Source: Firmicutes bacterium ZCTH02-B6
GTDB lineage: Bacteria; Bacillota; Limnochordia; Limnochordales; ZCTH02-B6
DNA: 25,446 nucleotides
NCBI GenBank assembly: GCA_002159155.1
Contig: LZRQ01000033.1
Coordinates: 1-25,446, forward strand
Direction: 5' to 3'
The translations under genes and the position numbers were made by a program. The notes beneath the pieces were generated by a model that was given only the letters and a program-made list of their open reading frames with translations, was not told the origin of the DNA and did not search any database. Positions within the stretch are counted from its first letter, which is position 1. The number at the start of each line of letters is the position of its first letter. Below are positions 7,724 through 16,116 of this stretch, in pieces.

Positions 7724-9703
7724 TTAGGAAATCTTCAGGAGCCCCATCTGCTTGGCCAGTTCGTTCATGTGCTGGATGTGGGCGACCGCCTGCCTCATGG
7801 AGCGGGTGATGCGCCGGCCGACGAAAGCCACCCTCCCGGCCGGACGCGCCGCGGTGCGCCCGACGCGACCGGCCATCTGGATGAGGGTCGGCGTCTGGAA
7901 GATATGCTCGACGTCGCTGAAGAGCACCAGCACATCGACATCGGGCACGGTGATGCCCCGCTCCAGGATCGTGGTCGCGACCAACACCTTCAAGTCGCCC
8001 GCGTGAAACGCTCGCCTCTTGCGCTCACGCTCCGGGTCACGGCTGTGCGACCACGCCACGTTGCTGCCCCCCACCAACTCCGCCAGCGCCGCCGCCATCC
8101 CCCGCCCGACGCGCTCCGCTAGAGCGATGGTGGGGACAAACACCAACAGCCGTGCCGGCGGCGAATCGGCCAACGTGCGGTGAACGAGATACAATACCAG
8201 CTCAGACGGGCGGTACGGGCGCCCGGGCCCGGAGCTGCCCGGCTCGAGGGAGCGATCCACCAAAAGCTCCGGCACCGGCAGGGGATGTCCATGGTGACGG
8301 GCCGGGATAGGCACCAGCAAGCTACGACCGGTCCGAGCCTCTTGGACCATCGCCTCGTCCGGCGTGGCACTCATGCGGATCACCAGTCCGTCACCCCGGA
8401 CTGCCCGCTCCATCGCCCGATGGAGCATCGCGCTGCCCCGGTACGGATACGCGTCCACCTCATCGAGGACGACAAGGTCAAAGGCCCGGTAAAACCGCAG
8501 CAGCTGGTGGGTCGTGGCAATGGTGAGCGAGCCTGGGGGTAGCCCCGGGTAGTCGGTCCGGTCAGGGCCGCCGTGCAGCACCCGGATCTCGGTGGACGGG
8601 AAGGCGGCAGACAGGCGCGGCCCGAGTTCCTGCACCACATCCCGCCGGGGCACCGCGAACAGCACCCGCCCTCCCCGAGCCAGGACGTGGCTCGCGGCAA
8701 GAAAGGTCACCTCGGTCTTGCCGGCGCCGCATACGGCCCAGACAAGCGCTTCCCGCTTCACCGGCCGCCTGACAAACTCGTCGAGGGCCCAGGCCGCTCG
8801 CCGCTGGGCGTCCGTCAAGGCGGGCAGGCGCACGGTGACCGCGCGACGAGGTCTGCCTGTCGAGGCAGGTGACGTAGCCTGGTCGGTCCCTAGAGCCACC
8901 TCCAGCTTCGCGGCATACAGGAAGACACACCCGCTCACCGCCCCGAGCTCCCGGCATGCCTCGCAACGATAGCACCGCGGCTCCCCGCACGACGCGCAGT
9001 CCCACGCGCGCACCTCATCCGACTCGCCGCAGCGCGAGCAGCGGAACCCCCCGTGGGCCGTGGGACATACCCCCGGCAGGCGCTCCACTCGCCCATTGAG
9101 GACAAGCCACGTCAGGCACTCCTCTAGGGGGCGGTCCAGCGCGATACCCGCCCGTTCCACCTGCCGCGCCACCTCGGCAGTCGTCAGCAAACGGCCCGTT
9201 AGCAGGGAAGCCACCGCGTCCAGCACGGCTTGGGGCGGCGGGCCCGGGGCGGGTTCGTCTGTAGGGAAATCCCGCACGTTCCCGACGGACACCTCTGCCC
9301 ACCCTACACCCGCACTCGAGGCTTGCAGCTTGGCCTTGCCCATCCAGTCATACCCGGCAGCCCGCAGCAGCGCCCGGGCGCGTGCGGCCGCTTCATGCAC
9401 GGTCTTCTCCCACGGCGCCATGGACTCCAGTAGGCCGAGCCGACGCGCCAGCCATCGCTGCAGCGCCGTGAAAGGTTTGTGGAATCCCGCCGAGGGCGAC
9501 CGTCCGCCGCCTTGCGGCATGGAGGCAAGCCCGCGGCAAGCAAATTCGGCCCAGACGGGAGGCAGCGACGGCCCGAAGGGGATAACATGCCGCGCGCCGG
9601 CGTCAAGCCAATAGCGCCGGTCGACCTCGGGCCGGGGGGAGTGGCCAAACGTGACCCGCACGTCGTCGTGCACCACCGCGTAGATAACACTGCGGCGCCG
9701 CAC
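7724..9703 (-). CDS. comFA: ComFA-like late competence DNA helicase with long N-terminal extension
   Basis: Superfamily 2 helicase of 659 residues; Bacillus ComFA is about 460. A cysteine cluster of probable zinc ligands, CSRC (222-225), CASC (236-239) and CYRCEAC (244-250), precedes the motor, as in ComFA. Helicase motifs: CGAGKT (325-330), DEVD (414-417), SATP (445-448) and a C-terminal QMAGRVGRT. In the family this ATPase drives single-stranded DNA uptake through the ComEC channel at the cytoplasmic face. The first ~210 residues resemble a long extension with winged-helix-like sequence (SLLTGRLLTTAEVARQVERA, about 166-185) and have no evident enzymatic motif. The GTG start has AGGGGG about 8 nt upstream. 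The usual partner comFC is not adjacent: the next gene is a GH130 enzyme 81 nt downstream. Confidence 0.87.
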   Translation of the reverse strand: MRRRSVIYAVVHDDVRVTFGHSPRPEVDRRYWLDAGARHVIPFGPSLPPVWAEFACRGLASMPQGGGRSPSAGFHKPFTALQRWLARRLGLLESMAPWEKTVHEAAARARALLRAAGYDWMGKAKLQASSAGVGWAEVSVGNVRDFPTDEPAPGPPPQAVLDAVASLLTGRLLTTAEVARQVERAGIALDRPLEECLTWLVLNGRVERLPGVCPTAHGGFRCSRCGESDEVRAWDCASCGEPRCYRCEACRELGAVSGCVFLYAAKLEVALGTDQATSPASTGRPRRAVTVRLPALTDAQRRAAWALDEFVRRPVKREALVWAVCGAGKTEVTFLAASHVLARGGRVLFAVPRRDVVQELGPRLSAAFPSTEIRVLHGGPDRTDYPGLPPGSLTIATTHQLLRFYRAFDLVVLDEVDAYPYRGSAMLHRAMERAVRGDGLVIRMSATPDEAMVQEARTGRSLLVPIPARHHGHPLPVPELLVDRSLEPGSSGPGRPYRPSELVLYLVHRTLADSPPARLLVFVPTIALAERVGRGMAAALAELVGGSNVAWSHSRDPERERKRRAFHAGDLKVLVATTILERGITVPDVDVLVLFSDVEHIFQTPTLIQMAGRVGRTAARPAGRVAFVGRRITRSMRQAVAHIQHMNELAKQMGLLKIS

Positions 9704-9801
9704 CGCCGGAACCCCCTGGGGCTAAGCGTGCGGAGCTGACGATAACGGCGGGCAAACCGGTAGGGGCAGCGAAGGCGAGCCAGACGGCCGAGAGGGCAGC
9801 G

Positions 9802-10455
9802 TTACGAGAACTCCTCGCGCGCCAGCGGCTTCACCTGCATGTCCGCAACCTCATTGTCCGCGCCATAACGGATGCGAATTAAGTATGGAGGGTCGCCGGG
9901 CGGCGCGAGGATGTAGCGCAGGAGCCTCCGATCCACATCGGGGATGGCAAATTCGGTCAAGCGATCGCCAGGGAGCCAGTCCAACAGCCCTTCGGCCGTC
10001 GGACGGGGACCAGACAGCAACTCAGGCGGCACGCCATCGACGACCGGCCTTGCCCGGAAGACGAACAGCACCCAGTTGTACGCCGCTCCCACACCGGTCT
10101 CGGAGGTGACAAGCCGCAACTCGGGCCGTTCCTCCAGGACAAGCCCCGCCTCTTCCTTCACTTCCCGCAAGGCCGCCTGCCGCGGGTCTTCGCCGGACAG
10201 CAGCTTCCCGCCAGGAGCCGTCCAGTGGCCGGCAAAAGGCTCCTTATGGCGTCGCAGCATGAGGAGACGGCCCTCATGCTCCACGTAGCACAAGGCGCTC
10301 AAGCGTTGGCGCACCGGATCTTCGAACAAGTCGCGGCACCGCACGGCCAAACCTTCGTCCGCCAAGAACCGATCCACCGCCGCCCACTCGGGCGATTCCG
10401 CCTGCGCAGCGGCATGCGGATCGGCATGCGGGTCCAAACCCGCCCTCTGTGGCAT
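9802..10455 (-). CDS. Nudix (MutT-type) hydrolase
   Basis: The 217-residue protein carries a full Nudix box at about 83-105: GKLLSGE, seven residues, then REVKEEAGL, matching GX5EX7REUXEEXGU. These glutamates bind the metal that hydrolyses nucleoside diphosphate-X bonds. Preceding FAGHWTAPGG is typical of 8-oxo-dGTP-type MutT members, but substrate cannot be decided from sequence. A 45-residue polar N-terminal region and a C-terminal tail of about 50 residues (PYLIRIRYG...) extend the core of about 130 residues. The ATG is preceded by GGGAG at 9 nt. It lies 98 nt after the antiporter gene and 98 nt before comFA, all on the minus strand; a damaged-nucleotide sanitising role beside DNA-processing genes is conceivable. 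Confidence 0.9.
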   Translation of the reverse strand: MPQRAGLDPHADPHAAAQAESPEWAAVDRFLADEGLAVRCRDLFEDPVRQRLSALCYVEHEGRLLMLRRHKEPFAGHWTAPGGKLLSGEDPRQAALREVKEEAGLVLEERPELRLVTSETGVGAAYNWVLFVFRARPVVDGVPPELLSGPRPTAEGLLDWLPGDRLTEFAIPDVDRRLLRYILAPPGDPPYLIRIRYGADNEVADMQVKPLAREEFS

Positions 10456-10503
10456 GTTCGTCAGCTCCCGGTTTCATAGTAGAGGTCCGGCGGGCGCGCC
10501 CAC

Positions 10504-10516
10504 CACCCGCGCTTCG
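10504..10516. repeat. Small GC-rich inverted repeat in the antiporter-Nudix gap
   Basis: CCGCG-CTT-CGCGG, a perfect 5-bp hairpin between the end of the antiporter gene and the Nudix gene. It has no T run, so a terminator role is doubtful. Confidence 0.3.
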
Positions 10517-10553
10517 CGGTATTCCCCACGGCCTGTGCCGTAGCCGCCGCGCT

Positions 10554-11585
10554 TCAACGGCTCACGTACAGCAAGTACATGGACGCCCAGTAGGCGATGA
10601 CCAGGGCGACCGAATCCGGCCCCAGGCGCCCAAAGCTTCGTTGGGACCGGTAAAAAAGGCCGATGAGTGCGATGCCGCTCATCACAATGCCAAACAGCGC
10701 CACCGTCGCGTGGGACTGCTCGACCACTGACAAGATGGGTCCGGGGCGGTACACCACGTCGGCCAACAGCAGGATCACCACGTTGAAGATGTTGCTGCCG
10801 AAAATGTTGCCCACCGCGAGCTCCAACGACCCGGCCATGGCCGCGCTCATGGTGGCCACCACTTCCGGCAGCGACGTGGCCGCGGCGACGAGGCTGCTGC
10901 CGATGAACGTCGCGCCCAAGCCTGTGGTTTCCGCCAGGGCATCCGCTGCCCGGCTCAGGACAACTCCCGCGACCGTCACGACGGCTCCTGCGGCAGCAAA
11001 CACCACGGAGGCTCGGCCCAGCGACATCCCGGGCTCCCGCTCGTTTCGCCGCCGACGTTTCTCGATCCACGGCGGCGCCGGGTCAATGGCGACTTGCGCC
11101 TGCTCTTCCGGTTCGCGGTGGGAGTAGCGGGTCATGAGCCGGACACCGAACACGTAAACGGTGACGATGAGCACCGTATCCCAACCGATCCACCCGATGC
11201 TCGCAGGCATCCGCAACAAGATCGCCAGCGCCGCGATGGCCGCCAGGATCATGCCAAGCGCCGCCGATAAGATGTGGCCCGCCGACACCTTGCGCAAGAT
11301 GGACCCGCGGCCTTCGAACAAATCCGCCAGCGCCAAAATGAACAGGTTAAAGACGATGCTGCCAAAGACGTTCCCGACCGCGATGTCCGGCAGCCCCATG
11401 ACCCCGGCGCTGAGGCTGGTGACCGCCTCAGGCAGCGACGTGGCGCCGGCTAACAAGATCGAGCCCACCCACAGTCCCCCGAGCCGGCTCTTTTCAGCAA
11501 TGACGTCGGCGGCGCGGCTCAAGGCTGTCCCCGCCACGACGATGAGAGATGCGCTGCCGAGAAACGCCACCCATGCCCAGCTCAC
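10554..11585 (-). CDS. Na+/Ca2+ exchanger-family (CaCA) cation antiporter
   Basis: The gene codes 343 residues from a GTG at 11585 whose last two bases open the stop codon of the upstream gene (GTGA overlap), with an AGGTGATGATGGA site before it. A longer in-frame reading (to 11705) lies inside the upstream gene, lacks a site and is rejected. Two homologous halves of about five helices each carry the CaCA alpha repeats: GATSLPEAVTS with GNVFGSIVFN (47-80) and AATSLPEVVAT with GNIFGSNIFN (about 235-268). The Glu and Asn residues of these repeats bind the cation. A basic, Pro-containing cytoplasmic loop (about 155-187) joins the halves. The protein exchanges Ca2+ or a similar cation for Na+/H+ across the inner membrane. 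In the first repeat the usual GSN is GSI. Confidence 0.92.
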   Translation of the reverse strand: MSWAWVAFLGSASLIVVAGTALSRAADVIAEKSRLGGLWVGSILLAGATSLPEAVTSLSAGVMGLPDIAVGNVFGSIVFNLFILALADLFEGRGSILRKVSAGHILSAALGMILAAIAALAILLRMPASIGWIGWDTVLIVTVYVFGVRLMTRYSHREPEEQAQVAIDPAPPWIEKRRRRNEREPGMSLGRASVVFAAAGAVVTVAGVVLSRAADALAETTGLGATFIGSSLVAAATSLPEVVATMSAAMAGSLELAVGNIFGSNIFNVVILLLADVVYRPGPILSVVEQSHATVALFGIVMSGIALIGLFYRSQRSFGRLGPDSVALVIAYWASMYLLYVSR

Positions 11586-13141
11586 TCCATCATCACCTGG
11601 AGGGTTGGGCTGCCCGGCTGGGGCTTCTTGACAGGCACCGCGACGATTTCCACGTATACCGGTTCCGGGCCTACGATCAGCTGCTCCATGGGCGCGCCCG
11701 TCCAACTGCGGGCCACCAGCCTCGCCCCCTGGGGCACAGCCACGTCATTCAGGGACAGCGCGGCGACCGGACCATCCAGCGGCGGGTTCGTTGCAATCCA
11801 GATTACGACCACAAGGCTCTCGCCGTCCGCGGCGGCGAAGGGATGAACTGCGACGCTGGATAGCAGCTGCTGGCCGTTGCTGCCGCCCAGCTTATCCCGC
11901 AGGGCGGCGAGCAACATGGCGAGGGCTTCCACGGTAACCTCGTCGGACTCTAGCGGCAAGGACGGCTGGGGCAACCCATAAGTGCGCCCGCCCAGCTCGG
12001 CGCTGAGGGTCCGGTAAGCGTCGGCCGCAGGCTTCAACCGCCCGTCGCGCCGGAGCAGGCCAAAATTGCTGTCGGCCGCGTCCGGTTCCCAACCGCTGTC
12101 CATGAGCTCATGCCAAAGGATGAGGTCCACCCCCGCCTGGGCGAGCCACACGTGGCCGCGCACCACGTACTGGGCCTGCTGCACCCCGGTGACGCCGGTC
12201 CGGTGGGGCGCGGTGCGAGAAACGCCGCCGTGGGTGGGGTAACCTAGGCGCCACACCCACAGTTCGGGACTGTAGCCCAACTGCTGGGCCAAGGCCCTCA
12301 CGTCGGCGACGACGACCTGCAGCCCTTCCGGCGGCGCGGGCCAGCGGTTGACCTCCAGCACAAGCCCAGCCGCCCCCTCGAGGCCCCCTTCCCGGATGAA
12401 CACCTCGAGCCACCGCAAGTCGACGGCGCTCACCGCCACCCGCACCCGAGCCCCTGGCTGGGCCCGCCGGATAGCTGCAGCCGTCTCCCGCACAAATCGA
12501 GCATAATCCGCGGCCTCACTGGCCCAAAGCAGCGGATCCACGTCGTCAGGCTCATCCCGCACTACGATCCAGTCGCTCACAGCCCACGCGTAACGGCTTA
12601 CAACTTGCTCCACGAAATGGAGCCATTCGCCTCGGACCGGAGCCGGCCACCCCTGCCCGACGACGCCCGCTTGGGGCAAAGGCAGGGCGGTCGGGTATAG
12701 GAGCACCCCGATGGGCGTCAGACCGTGGGTGCGGGTCCGCCGCACCGCGAAGTCGTAGTCTTCCCAGTCAAATCGGTCGGCTGCCGGCTGCACCCGCTCC
12801 CAGGCGAAGTCGACCGGCACTACAGCGGCTCCCAGGGCGGCCGCGACGGGCATGTAGGCCGCAATGCGCTGTGGATCGGGGCCTGTGTGGAGCCCTAAGG
12901 TCAACGGCCGCCACTCTGCGGGCTCCGTATCTTGGGCCAGTGCCGGTGCGGCCAAGGAAGGAGCCATGCCCGAAACAGTGACGAAGCCAAGGAGGATGAA
13001 GCCAAAGAGGGTGAAGCCGAGGATGAAGAAACAAAGGATGACGACGCTCGGGATCACAGCTGCCACGGACTTCAGCCGTGTGAGCCGTCCCCCTAGCGGC
13101 TTCCCGGGCACCGCTTTTGCCCAAACCAGCTTTCCCCGCAT
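11582..13141 (-). CDS. Secreted or membrane-anchored TIM-barrel glycosidase-like protein, probable pseudoenzyme
   Basis: A 519-residue protein. Residues 24-70 form a long hydrophobic segment ending in AAPALAQ, a signal peptide or N-anchor preceded by a 24-residue basic stretch. The body resembles clan GH-A (GH39/GH5-like) barrels: FAWERVQPAADRFDWEDYD (about 112-130), GLTPIGVLLYP, and IVVRDEPDD (192-200), where E197 fits the acid/base of the usual NEP motif. The strand that normally carries the nucleophile Glu (WITEfGyPT-like) reads ELWVWRLGYPT (293-303), with Arg298 in place of Glu. A later WHELMDSG (343-350) completes the barrel. A beta-rich C-terminal domain (about 410-519) follows. The ATG overlaps the recD2 stop by one base, and the antiporter start overlaps its own stop. 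A non-catalytic carbohydrate-binding role is inferred. Confidence 0.7.
   Translation of the reverse strand: MRGKLVWAKAVPGKPLGGRLTRLKSVAAVIPSVVILCFFILGFTLFGFILLGFVTVSGMAPSLAAPALAQDTEPAEWRPLTLGLHTGPDPQRIAAYMPVAAALGAAVVPVDFAWERVQPAADRFDWEDYDFAVRRTRTHGLTPIGVLLYPTALPLPQAGVVGQGWPAPVRGEWLHFVEQVVSRYAWAVSDWIVVRDEPDDVDPLLWASEAADYARFVRETAAAIRRAQPGARVRVAVSAVDLRWLEVFIREGGLEGAAGLVLEVNRWPAPPEGLQVVVADVRALAQQLGYSPELWVWRLGYPTHGGVSRTAPHRTGVTGVQQAQYVVRGHVWLAQAGVDLILWHELMDSGWEPDAADSNFGLLRRDGRLKPAADAYRTLSAELGGRTYGLPQPSLPLESDEVTVEALAMLLAALRDKLGGSNGQQLLSSVAVHPFAAADGESLVVVIWIATNPPLDGPVAALSLNDVAVPQGARLVARSWTGAPMEQLIVGPEPVYVEIVAVPVKKPQPGSPTLQVMME
12980..13039 (-). repeat. Four degenerate 15-bp tandem units coding a hydrophobic pentapeptide repeat
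   Basis: Successive 15-nt blocks start at 12980, 12995, 13010 and 13025 (plus strand GATGAAGCCAAAGAG-like). On the coding strand three of them give FILGF, TLFGF and ILLGF-like pentapeptides, forming the core of the signal or anchor helix of the glycosidase-like protein. Confidence 0.6.
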
Positions 13142-15498
13142 CAGGCCGCACCCCCCCGGAGGCGTTCGGCCAAACCGCTGGCCCGCTCCTCTTCGCGAAT
13201 TCCCTTAAGGGCCAGGCGCAAAGCACGCCGACTGCCGACGATGACGACGAGCCGGCGGGCACGGGTTACGGCCGTGTAAAGCAGATTGCGCTGCAGCATC
13301 ATGTAGTGCTGGGTCGTGAGCGGCAGGATCACGGCCGGGTACTCGCTGCCCTGGCTCTTGTGTACGGTGATGCAATAGGCCAGCGTCAGCTCGTCGGTTT
13401 CGCCCGCCGTGTACTCGACCACCTGCGGTCCGTCGGGCTGGGGATACTTCACCCACACGCTGCCGGTCTCCGGGTCGATACCCACCACCCGCCCGATGTC
13501 GCCGTTGAACACCGCCTTTTCATAGTTGTTGCGGGTTTGCATCACCTTGTCGCCGGCGCGGAACGGCACAAGACCCCCGCTTGGGTCCGGCCCATCGCCC
13601 CGCGGCGGGTTCAGCGCCGCCTGCAGCAACTGGTTGAGCCGCTCCGAACCCGTGGGCGTCCGTCGCATGGGGCTCAGCACCTGCACGTCCTCGATGGGGT
13701 CGCACTCAAGGTACTTCGGCAGCCGCTCGGCATTCAGTTCCCGGACGGTTTCGGCCACCTGCTCGGGATCGTCGCACTCGATGAAGAAAAAGTCGCCACC
13801 GGGACGGTTGAGCACCAGGTCCTCGCCGCGCAGGATCCGATGAGCGTTGCTGACGATGAGGCTCTGCTCGGCCTGGCGAAAGATGTGGGTGAGGCGCGCC
13901 ACCGGGACGACACCGGATGCGATGATGTCGCGCAGCGGGTATCCCGGCCCCACCGGTGGCAGCTGGTCCACGTCGCCCACCAAGATGAGGCGGGTCCCCG
14001 GCGCTATGGCCCGCGCCAGCTGATGGGCCAAGGGCAAATCGAGCATGGACGCCTCGTCGACGATGACGGCGTCCGCGGCCAGCGGCCGGTCTTCGTTGCG
14101 CTGAAACCGGAACCCCTCTCCTTCCACGTGGCCGAACTCCAGAAGCCGGTGTACGGTGCGCGCCGGCCGGCCCGTGGCTTCCCGCATGCGCTGGGCAGCC
14201 CTGCCGGTCGGGCTGGCGAGCTGCACGCGCATGCCGGCACGCTCAAGGCACGTTAAAAGCACCCGGAGGATGGTGGTTTTGCCGGTGCCAGGGCCGCCCG
14301 TGATGACCAACACCCCGTGGCGCAGGGCGTCCAGCACCGCCTGCCGCTGTTGGGGACTTAACGTGATCCCCGCGGCTTGCTCCGCCTCTGCCACCGCCGC
14401 TTGCCAACGGGCCCCGTCATCCAGCTCCCGCAGCAGGCCCCAGCCCTCGGTTAGGCGCAGCAGGGCCCGCGCCAGCCCGGTTTCAGCGCGAAACAGGGAG
14501 CTCAAATAGATGCGCTCGCCCTCGGCCACGGCCAGGGGCGGAGCGACGGCCTTCGGTGGCGCCACATCCTCCCCTTGGCCGACGAGCCGCCCAAGGGGGA
14601 CGGCCAGTGCTTCCGCGGCTACGCCCAACGCCTCTCCGGCTCTCTCCACCAATTCCCGCCGGGACACGTACACGTGACCCCGCTCCGCGGCCTCCTGCAA
14701 CATGTGGTGGAGTCCCGCCACCAGCCGCTCTGGCGCGTCGTGGGCCACACCCAGCGAACGCGCGATGCCGTCCGCCGTTTTGAAACCGATCCCAGGGATG
14801 TCCATCGCCAGCCGGTACGGGTTTTCCCGCACGCGCCGGATGGTGTCGTCGCCGTAGATGCGGTAGATGCGGGCCGCATAGGCGGGGCTAATCCCATGCC
14901 CCTGCAGGAACACCATCACCTGCTGGATCCCCTGGTGGCGCCGCAGTCCCTCGGCGATAGCTTCGGCCCGCTGCGGCCCAATCCCGGGCACCTCCAGCAG
15001 CCGCTCCGGGGTTTCGGCGATGACATGCAGCGTCTCGACCCCAAAATGGGCCACGAGGCGTTCGGCCAACACAGGGCCAATCCCGGGGATGAGGCCCGAA
15101 CCCAGGTAACGGCGAATCCCCTCCACCGTTGCCGGCGCCACCACGGCGTAATCGGAGACCTCCAGCTGCCGGCCAAACTGAGGGTGGTCCACCCAGCGGC
15201 CCCATACCCGCAGGCGCTCGCCTACGGCCAGCGACGGAAACCGGCCGACGATAGTGACGACGGCCGGACCAAATAGCGAACCGCCCGGTAGCGAACCATC
15301 CGACGGCCAGACGGCCCCGGTCTCCCCGTCGACGGCGAGGCGCGCGACCGTGTAACCGTTGGCGTCGTTGCGGAATGTGATGCGCTGCACGACCCCTACC
15401 AGGGTCGATCCGTCGGGCTTGTCCTCTGTCAGGTGCTCTGGACGCGAGCTCGCCATGGCGAGCCCATTCGGCGGAGTGCCGGGCGCTTCCTGCGTCAC
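13141..15498 (-). CDS. recD2: RecD2-type ATP-dependent DNA helicase (RecD-like, YrrC family)
   Basis: The 785 residues have the length and order of RecD2. An N-terminal OB-like domain (about 33-125) is followed by helix-hairpin-helix repeats (GSGLIPGIGPVLAERLV, about 133-149; LLEVPGIGPQRAEAIAEGL, about 167-185; IPGIGFKTADGIA, about 234-246). The superfamily 1B motor has Walker A GGPGTGKT (401-408), DEAS (481-484) and GDVDQLPPVG (508-517), and ends with the UvrD-like VHKSQGSEYPAVILPL and YTAVTRARRLVV. It unwinds DNA 5' to 3' in repair and recombination, without RecBC. The GTG at 15498 was kept; an ATG 14 codons inside is an alternative, since neither has a strong ribosome site. It is 48 nt behind the DegU-like regulator gene and is followed by the overlapping glycosidase-like gene. 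Confidence 0.95.
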   Translation of the reverse strand: MTQEAPGTPPNGLAMASSRPEHLTEDKPDGSTLVGVVQRITFRNDANGYTVARLAVDGETGAVWPSDGSLPGGSLFGPAVVTIVGRFPSLAVGERLRVWGRWVDHPQFGRQLEVSDYAVVAPATVEGIRRYLGSGLIPGIGPVLAERLVAHFGVETLHVIAETPERLLEVPGIGPQRAEAIAEGLRRHQGIQQVMVFLQGHGISPAYAARIYRIYGDDTIRRVRENPYRLAMDIPGIGFKTADGIARSLGVAHDAPERLVAGLHHMLQEAAERGHVYVSRRELVERAGEALGVAAEALAVPLGRLVGQGEDVAPPKAVAPPLAVAEGERIYLSSLFRAETGLARALLRLTEGWGLLRELDDGARWQAAVAEAEQAAGITLSPQQRQAVLDALRHGVLVITGGPGTGKTTILRVLLTCLERAGMRVQLASPTGRAAQRMREATGRPARTVHRLLEFGHVEGEGFRFQRNEDRPLAADAVIVDEASMLDLPLAHQLARAIAPGTRLILVGDVDQLPPVGPGYPLRDIIASGVVPVARLTHIFRQAEQSLIVSNAHRILRGEDLVLNRPGGDFFFIECDDPEQVAETVRELNAERLPKYLECDPIEDVQVLSPMRRTPTGSERLNQLLQAALNPPRGDGPDPSGGLVPFRAGDKVMQTRNNYEKAVFNGDIGRVVGIDPETGSVWVKYPQPDGPQVVEYTAGETDELTLAYCITVHKSQGSEYPAVILPLTTQHYMMLQRNLLYTAVTRARRLVVIVGSRRALRLALKGIREEERASGLAERLRGGAA

Positions 15499-15546
15499 CG
15501 CCTTGGGGCGCGGCTTCCCCGGGCCAACGCATCACAGGCTGTCGCG

Positions 15547-15837
15547 CTAGTGTTGGGCGTCGGCGCCATCATCACCGTCCAGGGCCACAAGCCCAAGGCG
15601 AACGGCCCAGATGGCCACCTTGGTGCGGTCGTCAACGCCTAACTTTTGGTAAATGCGGCTGACGTGATTTTTTACGGTGTGCGGACTGATAAAAAGGCGC
15701 TGGGCGATCTCATGGTTGCTCAACCCCTTGGCGATCAGCCGGAGGACGTCTTTCTCGCGCAAGGACAATTCGGTGAAACGGTGTGCAAAATGCTCATCGG
15801 CGCGCTCCGCGGCGCGATCTTCACCCTTATGCGGCAT
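15547..15837 (-). CDS. LuxR/GerE-type HTH regulator without receiver domain (DegU-like)
   Basis: From the ATG at 15837, which has GGGGG 8 nt upstream, the protein has 96 residues. A longer reading from an ATG at 15954 has no ribosome-binding site and adds unconserved sequence. Residues about 22-85 are a complete GerE helix-turn-helix: LSLREKDVLRLIAKGLSN, HEIAQRLFIS, then PHTVKNHVSRIYQKLG. No receiver or ligand domain is present. It is a close relative of the C-terminal half of the DegU-like regulator encoded 530 bp away: about 35 of 63 aligned residues are identical by eye. It may bind the same sites, or act as a constitutive or competing form; this is inference. It precedes recD2 by 48 nt and is probably co-transcribed with it. 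Confidence 0.88.
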   Translation of the reverse strand: MPHKGEDRAAERADEHFAHRFTELSLREKDVLRLIAKGLSNHEIAQRLFISPHTVKNHVSRIYQKLGVDDRTKVAIWAVRLGLVALDGDDGADAQH

Positions 15838-15972
15838 GGCGGGAACCCCCGTGGACAGACGTACGTGTCCCCATGGTATGCACATGGGACGGACTGTGCC
15901 CGTCTCATGTGGCTCCATTTGCGCGGGCCGCGAACCGGTTCCGGGGGTCATCAAGGATCAAGCACAGTAGAC

Positions 15973-16046
15973 AAAAAAGACGACGGGAAGCAGGTTTGGG
16001 GGTCGGGGTGGTGATGCCTCTCTTGGGGGCCCTGCTTCCCGTTGTC
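15973..16046 (-). terminator. Intrinsic terminator-like hairpin with long loop, followed by U6
   Basis: On the minus strand the arm GACAACGGGAAGCAGG (16046-16031) pairs with CCTGCTTCCCGTCGTC (15994-15979) with a single G-U wobble. The loop is 36 nt and the stem is followed directly by TTTTTTG. It either ends the transcript of the DegU-like operon or acts as an attenuator about 140 nt upstream of the HTH-only regulator start. Confidence 0.75.
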
Positions 16047-16071
16047 ATCTTGTGGGGTTGATCGCCTGTCT

Positions 16072-16110
16072 GGGACGGCAGACGCCAGAGGGTTGTCCGG
16101 TGACCGTCCC
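16072..16110 (-). promoter_or_regulatory. 5' leader hairpin of the HTH regulator transcript
   Basis: GGGACGG (16110-16104 on the minus strand) pairs with CCGTCCC (16078-16072). The first G lies 7 nt after the candidate -10 box, so the transcript would begin with this stem. An inner CCGG/CTGG pairing is possible. Confidence 0.4.
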
Positions 16111-16116
16111 TGCTTA

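Noticed and set aside
6509..8122. Plus-strand open frame of 537 codons
   Set aside because: It spans the GH130 gene, the gap and part of comFA on the opposite strand, and its translation shows no domain.
11586..11705. N-terminal 40-residue extension of the antiporter
   Set aside because: It lies entirely inside the upstream gene in another frame; the GTG at 11585 has a ribosome site and a coupled GTGA overlap.
13117..14256. Plus-strand open frame of 379 codons opposite recD2
   Set aside because: Helicase motifs are all in the minus-strand frame; this one is His/Arg/Gly-rich noise.
15905..16048. Possible 47-codon leader peptide gene (minus strand) running through the terminator hairpin
   Set aside because: It has an ATG and a stop but no Shine-Dalgarno sequence upstream (CCCCACAAG before the ATG) and no regulatory codon run. 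It would be worth a glance only if attenuation by translation were shown.
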